This document shows positions 7,728-17,198 of a DNA stretch of 64,000 bases, one piece after another. Source of the DNA: Acidimicrobiales bacterium (GTDB taxonomy: Bacteria; Actinomycetota; Acidimicrobiia; Acidimicrobiales; AC-14); assembly GCA_025463925.1 (NCBI GenBank), contig JAODBK010000087.1, positions 56,526 through 120,525 on the forward strand. The letters run 5' to 3'. The position numbers and the translations under genes were made by a program. The notes under the pieces are model-generated. The model ran no database searches. It was not told where the DNA came from and saw only the letters and a program-made list of their open reading frames with translations. Positions within the stretch are counted from its first letter, which is position 1; the number at the start of each line of letters is the position of its first letter.

Positions 7728-9103
7728 GCGGCTCGGGCCTTGAGGGCGGCGCGGTCGGGCTTGCCGGCGGCCAGCAGCGGGAGCTGGTCGACGACGACGA
7801 CCCGCTCGGGCGTCTTGAATCGGGTGACGCCCCGCGAGGCGAACCACTCCTGGCACGCGGCGAGGTCGAAGCCGCGGTCGGCGACCACGAAGGCGACGAC
7901 GGTCTCACCGAGCCGTTCGTCGGGCGCGCCGACTGCGACCGCCTGGCGCACCGACGGGTGGGCCTCGAGGTGGCCTTCCACCTCCGCGGCCGAGATGTTC
8001 TCGCCGGCGCGGATGATGACGTCCTTGATGCGCCCGGTGACGGTGAGCCACCCGTCGTCGGCGATCGAGGCCAGGTCGCCGGTGCGGAACCAGCCGTCGG
8101 CGGTGAAGGCCGCTGCGGTCGCGGCCTCGTCGACGTAGCCGCAGAACAGCTCCGGGCCCCGTACCAGCAGCTCGCCGGTCTGCGGATCGGTGGCCAGCTC
8201 GACCTCGCCGGTGGGGCGGCCGTCGGTGTCACGCGCCCGGGCGGGGGGGTCGCCGGCGTGCGACGTGGTGATCGTCGGCGCCTCGGTGGACCCGTAGGTG
8301 CGCTTCACCACCGCGCCGAAGGCCGACGACGCGTCGTCGACGAAGGCGGGTGTGACGCCGGCGCCGCCGCTCGAGATCAGCCGGATCGACGCGACGCGGT
8401 CGGGGGCGAACCCCGGCGCCGACATCAACGACACGAAGAACGTCGGCGGCCCGATCATGAACGTGATGCGCTCCGACTCGATGATGTCGAGCGCGGCCGC
8501 CGGATCCCACTTCGCCATCAGCACGACGCGCATGCCGCTGGCGCCCGGGAGCAGCACCCCGTTGAGCAGCCCGCTGATGTGGGCCAGTGGCGCCGGCATC
8601 AGGATGGCGTCGTCGGCCGCCAGCCCGTGCACTGCCGACATGAGCCGGGCCTTCCACGCCAGGCCGCGGTGGGTGTGCAATGCCGCCTTGGGCGCGCCGG
8701 TCGATCCCGACGTGAACAGCGCGACCGCGAGGTCGGCCGGGTCGACGGCGGCATCGCCGGGCTCGACCGGCGCGCCGTCGGGCAGGAGGTCGACCATCAC
8801 CGTGGGGTCGACCTGGGCCAGCGCGGCATGGACGTCGCGCGCGCCGGCGAGGTGGTGGATCGGTGCCGCGACCGCGCCGAGCCGCCAGCAGGCGCGGTAG
8901 AGGAGCAGCGCGTCGGTGACGTTCGGGAGCTGCCACGCGACGACATCGCCGGAACGGACACCGGCGGCCCGCAAGCCTCCGGCGACGCGGGCGATCTCGG
9001 CCATCGGCTGCAGCGCCGAGTCGAGCGGTGGTCCGTCCCACGGCCCGCCGGGCCGCGCGTACGCCGCGGCCAGCGGCGTGGCGAACGTCGGCCGGAGCGC
9101 CAC
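7712..9103 (-). CDS. AMP-dependent acyl-CoA synthetase/ligase
   Basis: 463 residues of the ANL superfamily. The ATP-binding loop LFTSGSTGAPKAALHTHRG, YGSTEAPT, RTGDL and GRIKDVIIRAGENIS are all present, and the catalytic lysine is in LAAGKPDRAAL near the C-terminus, so the enzyme looks active. It converts a carboxylic acid to acyl-AMP and then acyl-CoA. The protein is shorter than most FadD enzymes, mainly at the N-terminus. The GTG start at 9103 directly follows the stop of the acyl-CoA dehydrogenase, so the two are an operon: ligase makes the thioester that the dehydrogenase may oxidise. Confidence 0.88.
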   Translation of the reverse strand: MALRPTFATPLAAAYARPGGPWDGPPLDSALQPMAEIARVAGGLRAAGVRSGDVVAWQLPNVTDALLLYRACWRLGAVAAPIHHLAGARDVHAALAQVDPTVMVDLLPDGAPVEPGDAAVDPADLAVALFTSGSTGAPKAALHTHRGLAWKARLMSAVHGLAADDAILMPAPLAHISGLLNGVLLPGASGMRVVLMAKWDPAAALDIIESERITFMIGPPTFFVSLMSAPGFAPDRVASIRLISSGGAGVTPAFVDDASSAFGAVVKRTYGSTEAPTITTSHAGDPPARARDTDGRPTGEVELATDPQTGELLVRGPELFCGYVDEAATAAAFTADGWFRTGDLASIADDGWLTVTGRIKDVIIRAGENISAAEVEGHLEAHPSVRQAVAVGAPDERLGETVVAFVVADRGFDLAACQEWFASRGVTRFKTPERVVVVDQLPLLAAGKPDRAALKARAAATYR

Positions 9104-10315
9104 CTACCGGAGTGGGTTCCGCCAGGACGGGCTGTTCGGGATCCGGCCCTTCACCAGGTTCGAGCCGATGAAGTTGCGCTGGATCTCGATCGTGCCGGCG
9201 CCGATGCACAGGCCGCGGATGTCGCGGTAGATGCGCTCCACCGGGTACTCACGCGAGTAGCCGTACCCACCGAGCAGCTGGATCGCCTCGTCGCACACGA
9301 ACTTGGCGGCGAGATTGGCAGCTGTCTTCGCCATCGCGGTCTCGAGCGCGGGCGGCGTGCCGTGCGGGCCGGCGAGGTGGACGGCGCGCAGCATCAGCAG
9401 GCGCGCCGCGTCGAGCTGCGTCGCCATGTCGGCGACCTTCCACTGCAGGCCCTGGATGTCGGCCAGCGGGCGGCCGCCGACGACGCGCTCGCTCATGTAC
9501 CTGATCGCGTACTCGAGCGCGCCCTGGGCGGCGCCGATGCACATGGCGGCGTTGCCGCACCGCTCGTGGTTGATGTGCGAGATCAGCCTCTTGAAGGAAT
9601 CGCTGTTGTCGGGATCACCGAACAGCAACACGTCGTCCTCCTCGACGCGCACGTCGTCGAACGCCAGCTCGGCCTCGCTGGTGCCGCGAAGGCCCATCTT
9701 CACGTGGGTGCCGGTGACCTCGACGCCCGGCGACTCGAGGTCGACCACGACCGCGCCGATACCCTTGGCGCCCTCGCTGGCGGGGAAGCGGCACCACACC
9801 AGGCACGCGCGCGCCTTGTGCCCACCGGTGACGTAGTTCTTGTAGGCGTTGAGGCGGAACCCGTCGCCGTCGCGGGTGAGTTGCGCGCGCATGTGGGTGA
9901 CGGCCGAGCCGGCCTCACTCTCGCTGATGCCGATGCAGAAGCCGGCCTCGCCCGACGCCGCCATCGGCAACCACCGCTCGCGCAGCGCGTCCGATCCGAG
10001 ATGCTCGATGGCGCGGGGCGGCCCGTTGAAGATGAGCTGGGCGAGAATCGCGCTCGACACGTCGACCCGCCCGAGCTCCTCGAGCACGATGGCGGCCTCG
10101 ACGTCGCCCATGCCCATGCCCCCGTACTTCTCGCCGATCGTGATGCCGATGAGCGCGGCGTCGCGGAGCGCGTCGAGCGACGCCTGCGGGAACTCCTCGG
10201 TCTCGTCCCAGTGGCGGGCGCGCGGGAGCAGCTCGCGCTCGGCCACGTCGCGGGCCAGTTGGCGCAGCGCCTGCTGGTCCTCGGTCTCCTCGAACGGGAT
10301 GCCTTCGAAGCTCAC
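9104..10315 (-). CDS. Acyl-CoA dehydrogenase
   Basis: 403 residues from the GTG at 10315. It carries CIGISESEAGSAVTHMRAQL (substrate/FAD segment), NAYKNYVTGGHKA, FGRPL-like VVGGRPLADIQGLQWKVADM and the C-terminal GYGYSREYPVERIYRDIRG and GAGTIEIQRNFIG. This layout is that of ordinary homotetrameric short/medium-chain enzymes rather than of the mixed pairs elsewhere in the window. The start was chosen because TACCAT at 10328-10323 lies seven bases upstream and the longer frame runs through the divergent promoter. It is first in an operon with the CoA ligase. Confidence 0.9.
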   Translation of the reverse strand: MSFEGIPFEETEDQQALRQLARDVAERELLPRARHWDETEEFPQASLDALRDAALIGITIGEKYGGMGMGDVEAAIVLEELGRVDVSSAILAQLIFNGPPRAIEHLGSDALRERWLPMAASGEAGFCIGISESEAGSAVTHMRAQLTRDGDGFRLNAYKNYVTGGHKARACLVWCRFPASEGAKGIGAVVVDLESPGVEVTGTHVKMGLRGTSEAELAFDDVRVEEDDVLLFGDPDNSDSFKRLISHINHERCGNAAMCIGAAQGALEYAIRYMSERVVGGRPLADIQGLQWKVADMATQLDAARLLMLRAVHLAGPHGTPPALETAMAKTAANLAAKFVCDEAIQLLGGYGYSREYPVERIYRDIRGLCIGAGTIEIQRNFIGSNLVKGRIPNSPSWRNPLR

Positions 10316-10348
10316 GCCGCCGATGGTACCGAGGAGTCGCCGGTAGTG

Positions 10349-10362
10349 TGACGCCGGTGTCA
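10349..10362. promoter_or_regulatory. TGAC-N6-GTCA palindrome containing a start codon
   Basis: TGAC GCCGGT GTCA lies between the divergent dehydrogenase (left) and CoA ligase (right). The rightward GTG start at 10357 is inside it, and TAGTGT at 10344-10349 is seven bases upstream of that GTG. Confidence 0.7.
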
Positions 10363-12075
10363 GCATCCACGGAGCTGCCGATTCCCGCGCCCGGGCAGGC
10401 GCCGATGCCGGCACCGAACGCGGCCGCGCTGTTCCGCCGCAACGCCTCCGACCCCGACATCGCGCCTCGACCGGCGCTGCGGTTCGGAGACGACGTCTGG
10501 ACGCACGCCGAGTACGTCGCCGAGTCGCGGCGGTGGGCCAACCTGTTCCGGAAGACGCTCGACCCGGCGAAGCGACTGCACGTCGGCGTCCTCATGGACA
10601 ACATTCCGGAGTACCTGTTCGCGTTCGGCGGCGCGGCGTTCGCCGGGGCCGCGGTCGTCGGGCTGAACCACACCCGTCGCGACGAGCACCTCCTGCGCGA
10701 CATCACCCACACCGACGTGCAATTGATCGTCGTCGAGCCCGAGCACGCCGGCCTCCTCGATCCGATCCGCGACCGGCTCGACGTGCCGGTGCTCACGGTG
10801 GGCGGGTCGCTGTCGGACGCCTTGGCCGGGGTGGACGACGCCGACCCCGGACTCGACCCCGACGCCACGACCACGTGGGCCCTGATCTTCACGTCGGGCA
10901 CGTCGGACGCGCCGAAGGCGGTGATCTGCAGCCAGAAGCGGGTGCTGCAGACCGGCGCGCGCATGCAGATCATCATGAGCATCGAGCCCGGCGACACCGG
11001 CTACATCGCCATGCCGCTCTTCCACTCGAACGCCGTGATGGTCGGGTGGGCGCCGTCGATCGTCGCCGGCGCGTCGGTGGGCCTGGCCCGGCGGTTCAGC
11101 GCGTCGCGGTGGTTGCCCGACGTCCGCCGGTTCGGCGCCACCTGGTTCAACTACACCGGCAAGCCGCTGGCGTACATCCTGGCCACGCCCGAGCAGGCCG
11201 ACGACGCCGACAACCCGATGCGAGTGGCCTTCGGCAACGAGGGCTCGCCGCATGTCGTCGACGAGTTCGCCCGCCGGTTCGGCGTGAAGGTCATCGACGC
11301 CTTCGGCGCGACCGAGGGTGGCGTCGCCGTCAATCGCGTCGAGGACGGTCCGGCTGGCTCGCTCGGCCAGGTGACCGACACCGTGAAGGTCGTCGACGAG
11401 CACGGCCACGAGCGGCCGCGCGCGGTGTTCGACGGCCACGGGCGGCTGGCCAACGCCGAGGACTGCGTCGGCGAGATCGTCAACACCGCGGGCGCCGGCC
11501 CGTTCGAGGGCTACTACAACAACGACGAGGCCAACCGCCGCACCTCGCGCAACGGCTGGTACTGGTCGGGCGACCTCGGGTACGTCGACGCCGCCGGCTT
11601 CCTCTATTTCGCCGGCCGCAACGCCGAGTGGATTCGCGTCGACGGCGAGAACTTCCCGGGCGGGCCCATCGAGGCCGCGATCTCGCGCCATCCCGACGTC
11701 GTGCTGGCCGCGGTGTACGGCGTGCCCGACGCCGAGGCCGGCGACCAGGTGATGGCCGCGCTGGTGCTGCGCGACGGCACCGAGTTCGACGGCGCCGCGT
11801 TCGCGACGTGGGTGGACGGCCAGGCGGATCTCGGCCCGAAGTGGCGGCCGCGGTACGTCCGGGTGGCGTCGGCCGGCCTGCCGTCCACGCCCACCAACAA
11901 GGTGCTCAAGCGCGTCCTGGTGCAGCAGAAGTTCCGCGGCGACTCGATCGGCGATGACGCGGTGTGGGTCCGCGGCCGCGGTGAGGACGCCTACCGGCCG
12001 TTCACGCCCGACGACGAGCACCAGATGTACGCGTCGTTCGAGCGGCACGGCCGGCAGCGGTTCTGGGATCTGTAG
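10357..12075 (+). CDS. AMP-dependent acyl-CoA synthetase/ligase
   Basis: 572 residues from the GTG at 10357. An in-frame GTG at 10348 would add three residues, but the -10-like TAGTGT at 10344-10349 overlaps it and sits seven bases from 10357. ANL motifs are LIFTSGTSDAPKAVICSQ, FGATEGG, YWSGDLGY, GRNAEWIRVDGENFP and the C-terminal catalytic lysine in LPSTPTNKVLKRVL. It makes an acyl-CoA from a carboxylate and ATP. Its stop overlaps the start of the downstream dehydrogenase by one base (TAGTG), so both are made together. Confidence 0.88.
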   Translation: MSASTELPIPAPGQAPMPAPNAAALFRRNASDPDIAPRPALRFGDDVWTHAEYVAESRRWANLFRKTLDPAKRLHVGVLMDNIPEYLFAFGGAAFAGAAVVGLNHTRRDEHLLRDITHTDVQLIVVEPEHAGLLDPIRDRLDVPVLTVGGSLSDALAGVDDADPGLDPDATTTWALIFTSGTSDAPKAVICSQKRVLQTGARMQIIMSIEPGDTGYIAMPLFHSNAVMVGWAPSIVAGASVGLARRFSASRWLPDVRRFGATWFNYTGKPLAYILATPEQADDADNPMRVAFGNEGSPHVVDEFARRFGVKVIDAFGATEGGVAVNRVEDGPAGSLGQVTDTVKVVDEHGHERPRAVFDGHGRLANAEDCVGEIVNTAGAGPFEGYYNNDEANRRTSRNGWYWSGDLGYVDAAGFLYFAGRNAEWIRVDGENFPGGPIEAAISRHPDVVLAAVYGVPDAEAGDQVMAALVLRDGTEFDGAAFATWVDGQADLGPKWRPRYVRVASAGLPSTPTNKVLKRVLVQQKFRGDSIGDDAVWVRGRGEDAYRPFTPDDEHQMYASFERHGRQRFWDL

Positions 12076-13211
12076 TGGATCTGTCGTTCACGCCGGAAGA
12101 GGAGGCGTTCGCGGCCGAGGTGCGGGCGTGGCTGGCCGACAACCTCGAGCGGCCGCCGTCGTTCGACTCGCTGGCCGACGAGATCGCGTGGGGCCGCCGG
12201 TGGCAGCGCAAGCTGGCCGAGGGCCGTTGGGTCGGGCTGCACTGGCCGGCGGCGTACGGCGGTCGCGGCGCGTCGCCATTGCAGGTCGCGATCTTCAACA
12301 CCGAGTACACCCGGAGCCGGGCGCGACAACTCGTCAACCGCGTCGGCATCAACCTCGCCGGGCCCACGCTGTTGGCCCACGGCACCGACGAGCAGAAGAC
12401 GCGGTGGCTCGGGCCGATCCTCACCGCGGACGAGATCTGGTGCCAGCTGTTCAGCGAGCCGGGCGCGGGCAGCGACCTGGCCGGGTTGTCCACGCGGGCC
12501 GAGCCGGTCGACGACGGCTGGCTGCTCACCGGCCAGAAGGTGTGGACGTCGTACGCCCAGTTCGCGCGCTGGGGCATCTGCCTGGCCCGCACCGACACCG
12601 ACGCGCCGAAGCACCGCGGGATCTCCTACCTCGTCGTCGACATGGCGGCCGAGGGCATCGACATCCGGCCCCTGGTGCAGATCACCGGCGAGGCCGAGTT
12701 CAACGAGGTCTTCTTCGACGAGGTGTTCGTGCCGACCGATCATCTCGTCGGCGGGCTCAACCAGGGATGGGCCGTCGCCAACACGACGCTGGCCCACGAG
12801 CGCGGGACGAGCTTCCCGTTCAAGGAGCAAGTGGTGCACGAGGTGTACCTCCACGAGCTGTTCGCCGAGGCCGCGGCCGGCGGCCGGCTGGACATCCCCG
12901 AGGTGAGCGACGGGCTGGCGCAGGCCTACGTCGAGCTGGCGGTGCTGCGGCTGCACAACTGGCGGACGCTGACCCGGTTGGCGAAGGGCGAGGAGCCCGG
13001 TCCCGAGTCGAGCGTCACCAAGCTGGCGTGGACCGACATGACGCAACACCTGTCCGACACCGCGCTCGACGTCGTCGGCCCGGCCTCACCGCTGTGGGGC
13101 ACGTGGGAGCGCCAATGGCTCTGGTCGAAGGCGGCGTCCATCGCCGGCGGCACCTCCGAGGTCCAGCGCACGATCATCGGCGAGCGCCTCCTCGGTCTGC
13201 CGCGGGGTTGA
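12075..13211 (+). CDS. Acyl-CoA dehydrogenase, large-type
   Basis: 378 residues. It is clearly related to the dehydrogenase at 5445-6626: both have INLAGPTLLAXGT, WCQLFSEPGAGSDLA and KVWTSYAQFA, and a C-terminus of the form IAGGTSEVQRTIIGERLLGLPRG in place of the YEGT catalytic motif. Large-type enzymes of this kind normally need a small partner, but none is encoded beside it; the small subunits at 6655, 46233 or 54712 are candidates. It is translationally coupled to the preceding CoA ligase. Confidence 0.88.
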   Translation: MDLSFTPEEEAFAAEVRAWLADNLERPPSFDSLADEIAWGRRWQRKLAEGRWVGLHWPAAYGGRGASPLQVAIFNTEYTRSRARQLVNRVGINLAGPTLLAHGTDEQKTRWLGPILTADEIWCQLFSEPGAGSDLAGLSTRAEPVDDGWLLTGQKVWTSYAQFARWGICLARTDTDAPKHRGISYLVVDMAAEGIDIRPLVQITGEAEFNEVFFDEVFVPTDHLVGGLNQGWAVANTTLAHERGTSFPFKEQVVHEVYLHELFAEAAAGGRLDIPEVSDGLAQAYVELAVLRLHNWRTLTRLAKGEEPGPESSVTKLAWTDMTQHLSDTALDVVGPASPLWGTWERQWLWSKAASIAGGTSEVQRTIIGERLLGLPRG

Positions 13212-13223
13212 GCTCCTAGGAGC
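13212..13223. terminator. Perfect palindrome at convergent stops
   Basis: GCTCCTAGGAGC spans the four-base gap between convergent genes and includes the stop of the leftward HyuA gene. With no loop it would be a poor hairpin; it is noted because it is the only structure at this junction. Confidence 0.25.
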
Positions 13224-15276
13224 CGACGATGATGTCGTAGTTGCCGTGGCGGTCGAGGATGGCGCGGTCGCCGGGGGGCAGCACGACGACGGTGAACGGC
13301 TCCTCGACGAGCGCCGGGCCGGCGATGGTGGCGCCCGGGCCGAGGCGGGCGCCGTCGAACACCGGCGTGTCGACGAAGCCCTCGCCGAAGAACACCGGCC
13401 GCCGCCCCTTCACCGCGGCCGACGCGTCGGTGACGTCGCCGACGTGGGCCAGCGTCGGCGGTTTCGGCGTGGTGCCCTTGGCGATCAGGCGCACGCCGCG
13501 GAGGAGCGGCTGCTGGCCGCGGAACGCGAAGCCGCGGTCGGACTCGTGCAGATCGTGGAAGCGCCCGGCCAGGTCGAGCAGGTTCGGGTCGGAGAGCTCC
13601 GTTCCCTCCGGCACCGGCACGCTCATGTCGAAGTTCTGGCCCGGGTAGCACATGAGCGCGTACAGCTCGCGGCTGACGTCGGCCGGGTCGAGGGTGGCCG
13701 GCGCCAGCTCCTTGTCGGCCTCGTCGAGCATCTCGGCGAAGAGGTGCACGACCCGCGAGACGTCGACGCGCGAGAGCGGCACGACGTAGGCGCGGGTCAG
13801 GTCGATGAGGTAGTCGGCGACCAGCAACCCGAGGGCCGAGAACGCCGGGGCGGCCTTCGGCACGAGGATGCGGCGCACGCCGAGCTCGCGCGCCTGGGCC
13901 CACGCGTGGACCGCGCCATTGCCGCCGTACGCGATCATCGCCAGTTCGCGGGCGTCGGCGCCGTACTGCGCGACCACCTTGCGTACGGCGTTGGCCATGT
14001 TGGCGTTGACGATGCGCTCGACGCCCCAGGCGGCCTCGATCACGTCCAGCCCGAGCGGCTCGGCGACGTCGCGCTGGATGGCGGCGCGCGCCGCGTCGAC
14101 GTCGAGCGTCATGCGGCCGCCGGCGAAGTTGTCGACCGGCAGGTAGCCGAGGACGACATCGGCGTCGGTGACCGTCGCCCGAGTGCCGCCCCGCCCGTAG
14201 CAGACCGGGCCCGGTTGCGATCCTGCCGACTCCGGTCCGACGAGCAATGCGCCCTGGCGCACGTGGGCGATCGAGCCGCCACCGGCGCCCACGCTCTCGA
14301 CGTCGACCATCGGCTGGCCGATGTAGTACCGGTACCGCCAGTTCCAGTCGGTCTTGATCTCGGGCCGGCCGCCCCGCACCAGGCAGACGTCGTAGGACGT
14401 GCCGCCCATGTCGACGGCGACGAAGTCGGGCGCGCCCGACCGGGCCGCCGCGACCGCGGCGCCCATCACCCCGCCGGTCGGTCCCGACGCGAGCAGCGAC
14501 ACCGCCCGGCGGGCGACGTAGTCGGGCGGCATCACGCCACCCGTCGACTGCATGATCAGCATCTGGCCGCCGTACCCGGCGGACCGGAGCTTGTCGGTGA
14601 GCTGGCCGGTGTACGCCGCGATGCGGGGCGCAACGTACGCGTTCACCAGCGTCGTGGACGTGCGCTCGTACTCCGGCGCCTTGGGCATCACCTCGTGCGA
14701 CAGGGAGATGTGCTCGACGTCCGGGAACTCCTCGAGCACCAGCTCACGGGCCCGCAGCTCGTGGACCGGATTGGTGAAGCTGTGCAGGAACACCACCGCG
14801 ATCGAGCGGCATCCCAACTTCTGCAACCGCTGCACGCCGCGCCGCACCGCGTCCTCGTCGAGCACCTTCACCACGTTGCCCTCGAAGTCCAGGCGCTCCG
14901 GGATCGGGATGCGGCAGCGCCGCCGGGCGATCGGCTCGGGCGGGGGATAGGACGGATCCCAGATCTCCTCCTTGTGCACCCGCCGCATCTCGATCTCGTC
15001 GCGGTGACCCTCGGTGACCAGCAACCCGGTGGGCGCGCCGTTCATCTCGATCATGGTGTTGTCGGCGGTGGTGGTGCCGTGCACCAGCGCTTCGAGCTGC
15101 CGGCAGAAATCGGCGAGCGACAGACCGACGCGGTCGGCCAGCAGCTGCAACCCGGTCATCACCCCGACCGATTGGTCGGCCGGCGTCGTCGGCGTCTTGT
15201 CGAGGATGACCTCGCCGTCCGGGGTGACGCAGATCAGGTCGGTGAACGTGCCGCCGACATCGATGCCGACTCTCAT
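13216..15276 (-). CDS. hyuA: Hydantoinase/oxoprolinase family subunit A
   Basis: 686 residues. The N-terminal RVGIDVGGTFTDLI and later HGTTTADNT and VAVDMGGTSYDVC are the sugar-kinase-like ATP-binding motifs of HyuA. It is the ATP-hydrolysing half of an enzyme that opens cyclic amides (hydantoins, 5-oxoproline) or, in relatives, carboxylates acetone or acetophenone. The ATG at 15276 follows the end of HyuB after 37 bp on the same strand, and the two proteins should form one complex. The specific substrate is not determined by these motifs. Confidence 0.9.
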   Translation of the reverse strand: MRVGIDVGGTFTDLICVTPDGEVILDKTPTTPADQSVGVMTGLQLLADRVGLSLADFCRQLEALVHGTTTADNTMIEMNGAPTGLLVTEGHRDEIEMRRVHKEEIWDPSYPPPEPIARRRCRIPIPERLDFEGNVVKVLDEDAVRRGVQRLQKLGCRSIAVVFLHSFTNPVHELRARELVLEEFPDVEHISLSHEVMPKAPEYERTSTTLVNAYVAPRIAAYTGQLTDKLRSAGYGGQMLIMQSTGGVMPPDYVARRAVSLLASGPTGGVMGAAVAAARSGAPDFVAVDMGGTSYDVCLVRGGRPEIKTDWNWRYRYYIGQPMVDVESVGAGGGSIAHVRQGALLVGPESAGSQPGPVCYGRGGTRATVTDADVVLGYLPVDNFAGGRMTLDVDAARAAIQRDVAEPLGLDVIEAAWGVERIVNANMANAVRKVVAQYGADARELAMIAYGGNGAVHAWAQARELGVRRILVPKAAPAFSALGLLVADYLIDLTRAYVVPLSRVDVSRVVHLFAEMLDEADKELAPATLDPADVSRELYALMCYPGQNFDMSVPVPEGTELSDPNLLDLAGRFHDLHESDRGFAFRGQQPLLRGVRLIAKGTTPKPPTLAHVGDVTDASAAVKGRRPVFFGEGFVDTPVFDGARLGPGATIAGPALVEEPFTVVVLPPGDRAILDRHGNYDIIVGS

Positions 15277-15313
15277 CGCCCGCGCTCCGACGGTCGCTCG
15301 CCCGGCGGCGCGA

Positions 15314-17122
15314 TCATCCGGCCGCCCGGCGCGCGGACCGCAGGCGCGCCGTCGCCTCCTCGTCCACCTCGAGCGTGAGCTCCTCGAGCGAGCCGCGGAG
15401 CACCACGCCGTAGTCGCGCTCGGCGCCCTCGACCGAGACGTACTCGTCGAGCACGTCGTCGAGCACCGCTTGGGTGTCGCGGTCGAGCGGGTCACCCCAG
15501 CCGCCGCCCCCGCCGTAGTCGTAGTTGAGCTTCTCGTCGGCCGCGTGGGGCACCCAGTCGGCGGTGTGCGCCACGACGAGCTCGTGGTCCGACTCGTAGT
15601 GCAGCACCAGCCGGTTCGGCGCGCCCGGCATGCCACCGGCGATGCCCGGCATCGGGTACTTCATGCCGACGACGTAGGTGTACACCTTGAACGGCACCCG
15701 GACCTGCTTCACCCAGTGACTGCCGCACAGGCCGCGCCACTGGCCGGGGCCGCCGGAGTCCGTGCGGTAGTCCCGTTCCCACTGGATGTGCGGGAAGATC
15801 GACTCGTTGATCTCGGCGGTCGCCTTCCAGAGGTTGCCGAAGCTGGCCGCCTGCGCGCCCCACGCGTCCATGCCCCGTGCCGCGTTGCACCAGCCGGCGT
15901 AGACCTCGGTGGACGGGTCGATGAACTGGACGCCGGTCCGCGGGTCGATGCCGGTGATCGTCGTCGGGATGCCCGTCTTGTACGTCTGCGGCACCGCCTT
16001 GTCGGGCAGCACGTGCTGGAACGCCAGCGCGATCACCTCGCCGATGTCGGCGCCCGGATGGTGCGTCCCGGCGGAGACGGGCTTGCCGGCCCGCGGGTTG
16101 AGCACGCAGCCGGCCGGCGCGATCAGGTCGATGGCCTCGAAGAAGCCCTCGTTCTTCGGGATCGCCGGGTCCATCATCGAGGCGATCTGGGCGATCGTGT
16201 AGCCGCGCGTGTTGCCGTAGGTCGACCAGGCCTGGATCTCGTCGCGCGTGTCCGATCCGGTGTAGTCGATCTTCAGCGCGTCGCCGTCGACCGTGATCTT
16301 CACGTGGATGTGGATGTCCTTGTTGCCCAGCGGGTCATGGTCGACGTACGCGTCGGCCTCGTACACGCCGTCGGGCCACGCCGCGACCTCCTCGCGGAAC
16401 CGCTTGGCGGCGTACTCGATCATCGAGTCGACGCTCTCGCGCACCGTCCCGCTGCCGTAGCGCTCGATGATCTCGCCCAACCGGACGACGGCCAGCTGCG
16501 CGGCGCCGATCTGGGCCCGCAGGTCGCCGATGTAGCCCGGGAGGCGGTTGTTGGTGGCCAGCGCGTAGAGCACGTCGCGCCGCTCGACGCCGCGGTCGAT
16601 CACCTTGATCGCCGGCCAACGCACGCCCTCGCCCCAGATGTCGTTGGCGGTGACGTTGTAGCCGCCGGGGACGCCGCCGCCGGTGTCACCGTGATGGCAC
16701 TGGATCGACGGGATCAGGATCAGCTCTCCGCCGTCGTCGAAGACCGGCGCGAAGACGTTGTAGTCGGGGAGGTGGCCGCCGCCGTGGTACGGGTCGTTGG
16801 CCACGAACACGTCGCCCGGCCGGAACTCCTCGACGCCGAGGTACTCGAGGGCGAACCGGATCGGCAGCGCACTCGACAGCATGAACTGCGGGATCCCGAC
16901 CGAGAGCGCCGCCAGCCGGCCGCGGGCGTCGAGGATCGAGCCGTTGCGCTCGTTCGACTGGTTGAGGATCGGTGTCGTCGCGGTGCGCGAGACGTAGGTG
17001 GCCATCTCCCAGCACACCGTCTCCATCGCGCCGCGCACGACCTCGGCCGTGACCGGGTCGACGGTGATGGTGTCGGCCAACCGGGCTCGATGGCCGGCCA
17101 GCTGGACGAGGTCGACGTCCAT
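15314..17122 (-). CDS. hyuB: Hydantoinase/oxoprolinase family subunit B
   Basis: 602 residues. It begins with DPVTAEVVRGAMETVCWEM and carries DVFVANDPYHGGGHLPD, HHPGADIGE and the C-terminal glycine-rich YDYGGGGGWGDPLDRD, all standard for HyuB. It is the catalytic partner of HyuA. The ATG at 17122 has a GGGAGG Shine-Dalgarno, and the palindrome at 17143-17156 lies just upstream, so the hyuB-hyuA operon appears to belong to the same regulatory group as the fatty-acyl-type genes. Confidence 0.9.
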   Translation of the reverse strand: MDVDLVQLAGHRARLADTITVDPVTAEVVRGAMETVCWEMATYVSRTATTPILNQSNERNGSILDARGRLAALSVGIPQFMLSSALPIRFALEYLGVEEFRPGDVFVANDPYHGGGHLPDYNVFAPVFDDGGELILIPSIQCHHGDTGGGVPGGYNVTANDIWGEGVRWPAIKVIDRGVERRDVLYALATNNRLPGYIGDLRAQIGAAQLAVVRLGEIIERYGSGTVRESVDSMIEYAAKRFREEVAAWPDGVYEADAYVDHDPLGNKDIHIHVKITVDGDALKIDYTGSDTRDEIQAWSTYGNTRGYTIAQIASMMDPAIPKNEGFFEAIDLIAPAGCVLNPRAGKPVSAGTHHPGADIGEVIALAFQHVLPDKAVPQTYKTGIPTTITGIDPRTGVQFIDPSTEVYAGWCNAARGMDAWGAQAASFGNLWKATAEINESIFPHIQWERDYRTDSGGPGQWRGLCGSHWVKQVRVPFKVYTYVVGMKYPMPGIAGGMPGAPNRLVLHYESDHELVVAHTADWVPHAADEKLNYDYGGGGGWGDPLDRDTQAVLDDVLDEYVSVEGAERDYGVVLRGSLEELTLEVDEEATARLRSARRAAG

Positions 17123-17142
17123 GGCGGGGCCTCCCTGGAACC

Positions 17143-17156
17143 TGACGAACGTGTCA
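17143..17156. promoter_or_regulatory. TGAC-N6-GTCA palindrome upstream of hyuB-hyuA
   Basis: TGAC GAACGT GTCA lies 20 bp upstream of the hyuB ATG. Flanking CC and GG extend it to CCTGAC...GTCAGG. The gene on the other side (the protease at 17199-18035) ends here rather than starts, so only hyuB can be the target. Confidence 0.68.
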
Positions 17157-17198
17157 GGGAAAGTCTACAGGGAGGCCCGCCGCGGGCCAGTCGAGGCG

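Noticed and set aside
5413..8232. 939-codon leftward frame spanning three genes
   Set aside because: It is out of frame with both the dehydrogenase and the CoA ligase, and low in complexity.
10348..10356. Earlier GTG for the CoA ligase
   Set aside because: The -10-like box overlaps it; the GTG at 10357 has the right spacing.
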